Positions 56,776-64,000 of a stretch of DNA of 64,000 nt are shown here, piece after piece. The stretch covers positions 498,686,536 through 498,750,535 of the forward strand of contig NC_085137.1 of the NCBI RefSeq assembly GCF_035046485.1, given 5' to 3'. Origin of the DNA: Aedes albopictus (Eukaryota; Arthropoda; Insecta; Diptera; Culicidae). The translations under genes and the position numbers were made by a program. Position 1 is the stretch's first letter; every line of letters starts with the position of its first letter. The notes under the pieces are model-generated. The model ran no database searches and was not told the DNA's origin. It worked only from the letters and a program-made list of their open reading frames with translations.

Positions 56776-58870
56776 GAAGGCTTCAGCTTGTTTTATGAAG
56801 TCGTACACAAGCTTCATGTACTCAAGATCTAGTTTACCCAACACATCTCTAATGTCTTCCTTTCTGGTTTCCCTCGGGCCCTAAGGGATGCACATAAATC
56901 AGATCTGGCAATACCGTATTCGGTGCATTCCCACACAACATGGTTGATATCTAGCACCACAGCTACAGCGATTGCTATCTGTGAGCCCTATTCGATAGAG
57001 AGCCCAGAGTGTAGTGATTGGACATAAGTCAACACATTAACTTGATAAAATCTCGACCCATGGTCAACCCCTTGAACCACGCCGTCTTCGATACCTGTGG
57101 GAGAATTGAATGTAACCACCTGCCCATTTCCCTTGCATCCCATTTTTGTTGCCAACTGACCAAGGCATGCTGACGAGCAATCAAAAAAAAATCATTAAAA
57201 GCGATATGACGGTCATAAATATCGCCTTCCATAGCACCCACCTTGGCGAGCGAGTCCGCTTTATCATTACCCGGAATCGAGCAATGTAAAGGGATCCAAA
57301 CCAAGGTGATATTATACAGTGATAGACATTCGTTTAGCCAAGGCTAAAAAATTTTCAAAAAAGTGTCAGGAAACTCATACAAAAGATTTATTTTATGATA
57401 AAACTTTTTTATCGTAGTAAAAGTATAGCTAGTACTGTTTTATAAAAATGTGACACATCATACTTACATATACACTGAAACAAAAACGAGGGTAAAAACC
57501 CTTCAATAGTCATTTTTCGCCTAGACATTCGTTTAGCCGAATTGAACATTTTTTAGAATTCCATAACAAAAAACTGAGAAATTTCGAAAAATATCCAACA
57601 AAGTCATTTTGTATGATGACCTGCATTATAGATAGACTTGTAAATCATGAATAAGGTCGTTTTTGGAAGTGTTGCAATATTAATTTTCCATGCATCTCAT
57701 ATAAATATGTCATAATATTGTAAATGTTTCTAAATTGAGATTTGATGTAGTTATTTTTATCGGAAGTGTTTTAAAAGAATGCAATGAAAGTTTCATGACC
57801 AAAGCAGGTCGAAAAACAATGTTTTTAACAGAAAAAAATAACGCACACCATCAAAAAATCACGTATTTAAGTATTGTTTCGATGAAATATTATGGTTTCA
57901 CTTGCATAAATCACAGCGTTTACTACTATTACGTCTTCTAATAGCTCCCAATATCTTCCAGACTGTATTCTGGCTGAAATAACATACATTGGACGGCTCA
58001 TATTTCGAGAAATGGCACTGAAGGTATTCAAATTTCTAGCATGAACTGCTTGTTTCATAATTTAGACATTCTTTTCAAATAAATCATGTTAAAAATGAAT
58101 GTGGTTCACAACTAAGACTCATTTATAATACTTTTCTTCAGATTGAATGAAATAAACCAATTGTTTGACCATATCTTGCATTTTTGTATGAGCATCTGCT
58201 TTTAAATAAACAGGGAACAAAAATTCTGGCACTACTTCCAGTTCTTTCACTTAGCAGTCTTCTAATTCATTTAGTAATGCTAGTATCAAACAGATATACT
58301 CCACAGGCATTAGGGCACGTCTTCATTTCAATGCAGAACTATTTATTTTAGCTTTTATCAATCCCATTTTAAAGTTTAACCAACCAAAAACTAGTATACT
58401 TAATTTTTTCATGACATTTATGCAATAATTTGAACATTTCTAACAATAATTCTGTGCCATATTTTCAAAACTGCTAATCTAGCTTACGTTTGAGTGTTTA
58501 CAGAAATATTTTTTCTTAAATAAATTTGTTTATCGTCGCTTCTCCTTATCGAGACATTTTTTTATAATATTTCTCTGAATTTCTCAAAGAACACTAAGTT
58601 GAAGCGAGGCAGGCCAAGTCCCAGTGAGGACGTAGAGCCACAAAGAAGAAGAAGAAGAAGAAGAAGACGATAAAGCACACAAAATTGATCGAATTTCGCT
58701 CAGGAATACGAGGAGTGCTTCACAAGCCTCATTGAGCGAATAGCCTCAATTGAGCTGAGACTATCCGCAAAAATGAAATATTGATCAGAGGGAAGAGAGA
58801 CGATTCGCTCTAGTGCGTAGTGTATAGCCGCAATTCTTGTTGTAGCTGCCAACACTGGTCAAGCAGATAT
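56776..58870 (-). pseudogene. LINE ORF2 C-terminal remnant with RNase H, interrupted
   Basis: Minus strand. An N-terminal RNase H piece at 58870-58675 has FADSL-type and EIRSILCAL-type segments through frameshifts. Then 57343-57029 reads ITLVWIPLHCSIPGNDKADS with LAKVGA, and the C-terminus continues to about 56776 (RKEDIRDVLGKLDLEYMKLV). About 1.33 kb of unrelated sequence (57346-58672), ending in a SINE with AAG tail, separates the halves. RNase H after RT is a feature of I/LOA/R1-type LINEs. Confidence 0.75.
58575..58668 (+). mobile_element. SINE 3' fragment with AAG tail
   Basis: CAAAGAACACTAAGTTGAAG and GACGTAGAGCCACAAAG followed by AAG repeats. 3' part of the SINE seen in full at 32784-33026. 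Confidence 0.8.
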
Positions 58871-60023
58871 AAATAAAGCCAGTTTTAGATATGTATTTCA
58901 GATGTTTGAAAAGCTATAATGCACCTGTACATTGTTTCGGAACTGATCATAAAAAAATAAGAAATGGCTATGCGGAGTTCAACCATGCTTAATATATCAG
59001 ACAATTTTTAATTATTCTTTTTATTGTACATTCTATGGCAGATATCTGGCAAATCGCCAGATTGTTTTGCGTTAGATTCCGGGTTAGAGAGGTTTTGAAC
59101 TTTTGAACTTTTTCACCATATCAGAAAGGATGGAAACGAGCGATGTCTCAATAATGTATTTTAAAAATAGGATCAATTAAGGGGCACAAGATGAAGAAGG
59201 ATGCTCAACTCATACCCTAATTTATGAATTCCCAGTTAGGTCTGAACAACTTTGACATGCACGATACTTTCATATTGGCTTTGGATGCTGAAATAAAGAA
59301 TGCTTAAACTTTACTTACTGACTAGCTACACTCCCTGTTTGGATTTTTGTCAGGTACAGGTATGTTCCGTTTTTATCAACACGGTCCGCGATTTTCAGTT
59401 GACAAAAACGGAATAGTGATAAAAACGGAATAATTTTCTTTGACAAAATATTTAGCAACATTTTAATATGAATTGGACGTTTCACTGTAAAACACATTCC
59501 AAAAGTAAAAATATGCTGTTTACTATGAAATTTAATTGTTAAAGACATTAATTTTAGCACATCTGTAACCAGTTCGAATTACAGTTTTCTGACTGTGACG
59601 CCGACAAGAGGTTTTCACCATATTTGTGACCACATTTTTGGAAATTTATTTTCGTTGAACGCAAGAATGACACATATTATAGTTCCAGGATCCGGATCGA
59701 CGTTTTAAAATATGACATACTTCCAGGAATTATTAATCTCCAGGAACATAATTTCGATATCCCAACAAAAAAGATATGTTTACTTCCTTCTGGAAGGCAT
59801 TTCTCCACGAGTATCATCGTCACAGATCCCTATAAAAGTTTCGTCTAGGATACTTTTAGGAAATCTCCAGGAATTTTTCTATGCAAGCACTTGTAACTTC
59901 TCCAGAATATTGGATTCCCCAAGAAGTTCCTCCAGAATTCTTCTAGATTACCTTGTACCATGCCGCTTGTTTATCTTTTGGAATTCGATAAGAATTTTTA
60001 GAGAAAAGAAGTTTTGCCCCTTA

Positions 60024-60176
60024 GGGGCTGTCCATAAACCACGTGGTATTTGGGGGGGGGGGGTTCGGCCAATGACCATTTTGTATGGACAAATAAAAAA
60101 AATTGTATGGACTAATGACCACGCGGGGGGGTTGAAAAGTCCCGAAAAAATGACCACGTGGTTTATGGACAGCCCC
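60024..60176. mobile_element. MITE, GGGGCTGTCCATAAA family
   Basis: TIRs GGGGCTGTCCATAAACCACG at both ends, almost perfect, flanked by TTA (60021-60023, 60177-60179). 153 bp. Confidence 0.92.
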
Positions 60177-61569
60177 TTATGATTTCTTCAGAAATTCCTT
60201 CTCGGATCAACCTAGATGTCTTTTTTTAATTTCTCCTGGAGTTTCTTTGGGCAAATATTCCACCAGGAAATCGAATTATTATCCTTCCTTATGATGGGAA
60301 CAGCTCGCGATGTAGTGTACAGTTTGGGTCTAGAATGGCCCTAATGCACAAGGTGGGCTAAGAAAATCAATTTGGGATTTAAACTAGACACCCTGTTGAA
60401 ATTAATCCAACTCAATTTGCTTTGGAGATTCACCAAGATTTTACTTTTGAAGTATAGGAGTATCTCCGTTTCTTCAGAACTTCCTGCGGGAATTCTTCCA
60501 AGATTATTTTTTGAAATCCCTCCAGAACATTTTTCTGATATTTCTCCAGGGGTTCCCCCAAAAATTATTTCTGGGATTCCTTCAACATTTTTTCTAGAAT
60601 TTCATCAGAAGTTCTTTCTTAGATTCTTTAAAGAGTTCCTCATGATATTTTTCCCTGGAATGTCCTCCATCCAAAAAAAATCTTATAAGGATTCCTACAG
60701 GTTTATGTTTTGGTATGTATGCACAGTAGAATCACCAACACCTACTGGAAATATTATTTTAAATACTTTCAAGAGGATTCTATTTTTCATCTTTGTTATT
60801 TCCCCATGATTAGTAGATGAACCAGCCTTGGGCTGACAATCTCGTTAAAAAAGATAATATAATAATAATTTTCCCCGACTCTTACTGCGTTTCCTGGAAA
60901 TATCCCAGTAGTTTAGTCTAGTAATCTTCCAGGAATTCTTTTCTCAAACCCTCTAGAAATTTCTTCAGGGAGTCCTCATGATGTTCTGTGTAGAAATCTC
61001 TGGGGAGTTATTTCTGAGAATCCTCCAGAATTTCCTAGTGGGAAACCTTGGAAAATTCCTTCTAGGAATCCTGTATAAGTTCAGAATTGATGAGATTTCT
61101 TTAGGATTTTTTGGGAATCCTTAGATTCTCCTGGGAACTCTTCAGTAGTTGCTGGATAAATCCGCAGATCGTTTGTCAAGTTCCTAGACTCCTCCTAGAC
61201 TTTAGATAAACTTATTTTTGGGAGACTTAACTCCTAATTCACTTAAAGAAACTTCTGATTTATTTCCTAACGATATCTTAGAAGAAATCCATTAAATAAT
61301 CTGAAGGAATACAAGGTAGAATTGTTAGTGGAAATTACTGAAGGAAGCCAAGATTGCATTTTTAGAGCAATCGAAAGATAAAATCCCGGATAAAATTCTT
61401 TAGAAATCTCCAGTTTACCTAGTAAATATAGCAGTTTCGGACGAGACAATTTGGACAGGGTATCAAGTCTGACTAGAGAGATCTCTGGTTGAAATTTGTG
61501 CCCCGTCGGAAAGAAATAGTGACCAGAAGAGAAGAATTCAGCACATCGCGTAATTTAAAGAAAATCGTG

Positions 61570-61749
61570 TAGAGGTGGAGCGGACCTGGTGTGATGGTTA
61601 GAACACTTGACTATCACGCCGAGAACCTGGGATCGAATCCCACTCCCAACAAACTCACAAATGTGAGTTCTTCCTTCGGAAGGGAAGTACAGCTTGGGTC
61701 CCGAGATGAACTAGCCTAGGGCTAAAAATCTCGTAAATACAGATAAAAA
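61570..61749 (+). mobile_element. Feilai-like tRNA-derived SINE
   Basis: GGTGGAGCGGACCTGG head, B-box GGATCGAATCC, CCTTCGGAAGG body, A-rich end. AAAATCGTG flanks it at 61561-61569 and 61750-61758. Same family as 4636-4814, opposite orientation. Confidence 0.9.
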
Positions 61750-62379
61750 AAAATCGTGAAAAAAACCGCGTGGAATTTATTGCACTAAAAAAAAGTCTTG
61801 TAAAAAAGATTGCACATAGTGTAAAAAATCAGGCAATGGCGGGCAAAACTCCGAACTGTTTAAGTTCTTTAAGGACACTTAAAGAGGCAGGCCAAGTTCC
61901 AGTTGGTACGTAGAGCTAGAGTTGTTTCTCTATCGGACTATTGGTTTAATTTTGCTCATGTTCAAATAAGAAGAAAAATTATGCGTGAGAGAAAGCATGA
62001 ATTAATATTATCTCCAGCTAAATTTGCAATGTGTTTAAAGCTATTGTAGCGTATACGTCTTCTATGTCATCATTGGTGTTTGGTTCAAATTCACTCATGG
62101 ATGCATTGCCTCAAGATTAATGTTAAATTAAAAATAACTCGTCTTCGAGGTAACAAATTTGACAAAAACTTTGGTGTTGACAAAAACGGAATGTAATGTT
62201 GACGAAATCGGATAGTGACAAAAACGGATAGTCATAATAACGGATAGTGACAAAAACGGAACATACCTGTATTCCACAAAATATTCTCTTAGAGTATCGC
62301 AGAGCCTCGCAGCCGAGCGCTTGAGGTCACACCGCTTTTTCGAAAAAAAAAAATAATGTCTTCCCCGTTTACACTAAAT

Positions 62380-62900
62380 TCATCCAAGGATGCTACGGAA
62401 ATTTCTATAAGGATTCCTAATAAATCCTACATGAATTCTTTCTCGGGTTATTTTATTAAACATTCCAAGAAATTACTTCAGGTAGTTTATAAAATATTGC
62501 ACTAGAAACTCCTCCAGAATTAGCACAGTTTTTTTAGAAACGCGTGCATGGGATGATTCAGAAATTAATCCACGATTTTTTTTTAATTTCTCCAGAGGTT
62601 CATTCAGAAACTCTGTTGATAAATTCTCGAAAAAATGATAATTTTATTGGATTTCTTTAGAAAATCTTCCATGGATTTCTTCAAGTTTCTTTATAGGTTG
62701 AATACTACAGGGACCTTTTCAAAAAATCTTCCACAATAGCTTTCCGGAAGTTTTCTTGCAATTTCTTCAAAATTTAGTCTATAGATTCCTTCAATTATTT
62801 CTCCAAATTCGCCATTAGAAATTCATCTAAGGATTCCTTCAAAAATTACTCCAGCGATTCTTTCGAAAAATATTTCAGAGATTTTGTTTTCAGATTTTAT
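62380..62900. repeat. Degenerate GGAATTCC-type repeat
   Basis: Loose words of the ATTCCTTCAAAAATTACTCC type, no fixed period. No gene. Confidence 0.6.
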
Positions 62901-63332
62901 AATACCGGGTTTCTTATTCGCGCAGCCTGTCATTTGGTTCTTGGGGTTTGTGCTCTCAAGGTTCGGGGCGTTGCTTCATTGTATCTTCGCTTTAATACTA
63001 ATATTCCTTGTTTTATAAACTGACAGTGATATTCGTTAAAATTCTGTATGGATTTATATATATTTTTTTTAAAAATACTTCAAAGTTTTGAAATACATAT
63101 CTATAGATTCTTTGAAGTCAAGAAATTCAACAAGTAATTTCTTCTCAAATATAAAATATGTATAGCACATTAAAGTCAAAATCATATCACTATGAGCGAG
63201 TTGCTGTAGTTATGGGACAATCATAGTTTGAACAAACATTCAGAGAGCCAGGTAACATATCTAGATAATTTGTAATACGAAAATATTCGTAAAATATAAA
63301 TTTAAAATATATATTTATTTAATGCATCATTA

Positions 63333-63614
63333 GGCCGATGCAAATATTATTTTTCTTTTATGTCCGAGACCTCTCATCGGGTACGAGGGGGGGGGGCAAA
63401 AATAAATAAGGAACAAACAAAAAAAAAACTATTGAAAATTTACACCAACTATTGAAAAAATATGTTTTAACTATTAAAAAATAGTTGCTCGTAATTTTTT
63501 TCTTTTGAAATGGAACCATGGGCCGCCATGTTTTTATTTCGCCCCTTCAATATTATCGGATGTTTTAAGGGGGGGTGGAGGTGACATAAAACAAATTAAA
63601 TATTTGCATCGGCC
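63333..63614. mobile_element. MITE, GGCCGATGCAAATATT family
   Basis: TIRs GGCCGATGCAAATATTATTT and inverted GGCCGATGCAAATATTTAAT. TTA at 63330-63332 and 63615-63617. G-runs inside. A relic of the same family is near 10505-10560. Confidence 0.9.
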
Positions 63615-63679
63615 TTATCTGAAAAAAAAAACTTAAAAAAAATGAAAATCACATTTTTTTATAAAAAAATCGTTTTTTT

Positions 63680-63808
63680 CAGACGTCCACGTGGACATTA
63701 GGGGAGGGGGGTAGGGGTCAGTGAAAAGTCCATGCTTGTCCACGGGGAGGGGGGAGGGGGTCAAAAATCACGATTTTTCTGTCCACGTGGTATATGGACG
63801 GTCCCTAA
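63680..63808. mobile_element. Diverged GGGGCTGTCCATAAA-type MITE
   Basis: The right end, inverted, reads AGGGACCGTCCATATACCAC. The left has GTCCACGTGGACATTAG with G-runs inside. One end is rearranged or truncated. Confidence 0.6.
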
Positions 63809-64000
63809 AAGCATTTTGGGCAAATTGCATTCATATTTTGCAACTTATCAAAAAAGAACTGCTAGCTCTCCAGCAGCATATTGCAATTTAGTTTAGGGTC
63901 CCTATTATTTATCGGATTTCTGAAACTAAAAAAGCTGTTTTTATGAGTGACTATTGTAACAATAGTCCCTCCATATTCACCAAAATGGATAGACATTAGC

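Larger units (their letters stand above)
59357..62269. mobile_element. 2.9-kb TA-flanked TIR element
   Basis: Ends CAGGTATGTTCCGTTTTTAT and inverted CAGGTATGTTCCGTTTTTGT, flanked by TA (59355-59356, 62270-62271). Both ends carry repeated (GA)CAAAAACGGA words as subterminal repeats. It contains a MITE, a Feilai-like SINE and decayed GGAATTCC repeats. No transposase recognised. Likely a Tc1/mariner or pogo-type non-autonomous element. Confidence 0.82.

Noticed and set aside
57316..58672. Mariner-like element starting CAGTGATAGACATTCG
   Set aside because: The start overlaps sequence that also reads as LINE RNase H coding, and no matching right end was found.

Overview
This window looks like non-coding intron sequence from a mosquito of the Aedes type. 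It carries four short exons of one gene on the + strand, a Slo2/KCNT-family sodium-activated potassium channel (11769-11848, 34427-34625, 51755-51829, 52656-52739). Everything between and around them is mobile-element debris and satellite-like repeats. Three things point to Aedes: Feilai-like tRNA SINEs, small MITEs with 3-bp target duplications, and very large repeat-packed introns. I cannot tell Ae. aegypti from Ae. albopictus.

Layout. 1-4540: intron with a dead LINE reverse-transcriptase fragment split by a MITE. 4541-10415: a 24-bp minisatellite built as two opposed arms. 10416-19084: exon 1 of the visible channel exons, degenerate GGAATTCC-type repeat, and a 384-bp perfect palindrome carrying hammerhead-ribozyme-like motifs on both strands. 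19085-32708: a five-deep nest. A CACTAG-ended MITE holds a TIR element (19711-32679). That element holds a second opposed 24-bp minisatellite, which holds a nearly complete CR1/L2-type LINE, which in turn carries a second copy of the outer MITE in ORF2 and an 8-bp-TSD hairpin MITE in ORF1. 32709-37460: SINE, exon 34427-34625, several hairpin MITEs and a second hammerhead-bearing insertion. 37465-39960: two nested ORF1-only LINE derivatives. 40456-45320: MITEs, a 1.77-kb foldback element and a 17-bp opposed minisatellite. 46576-48300: a Penelope-like terminal-repeat structure with two hammerhead-like motifs, split by a hAT-type element that contains another MITE with a possible captured host exon. 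48770-64000: the last two visible channel exons plus MITEs, SINEs, a LINE RNase H remnant and a 2.9-kb TA-flanked TIR element.

The channel exons encode the pre-S1 segment, the S1-S2 loop with S2, the S3 region and the S4 region. Reading frame is continuous from the S2 exon to the S4 exon. The exon that should encode S1 was not found between 11849 and 34426. No complete host gene lies in the window, and the pore and the cytosolic RCK domains lie beyond it. The most interesting signal is a set of five hammerhead-like motifs at three loci. Their core is conserved, while stem II and stem III differ in sequence but keep their base pairing.
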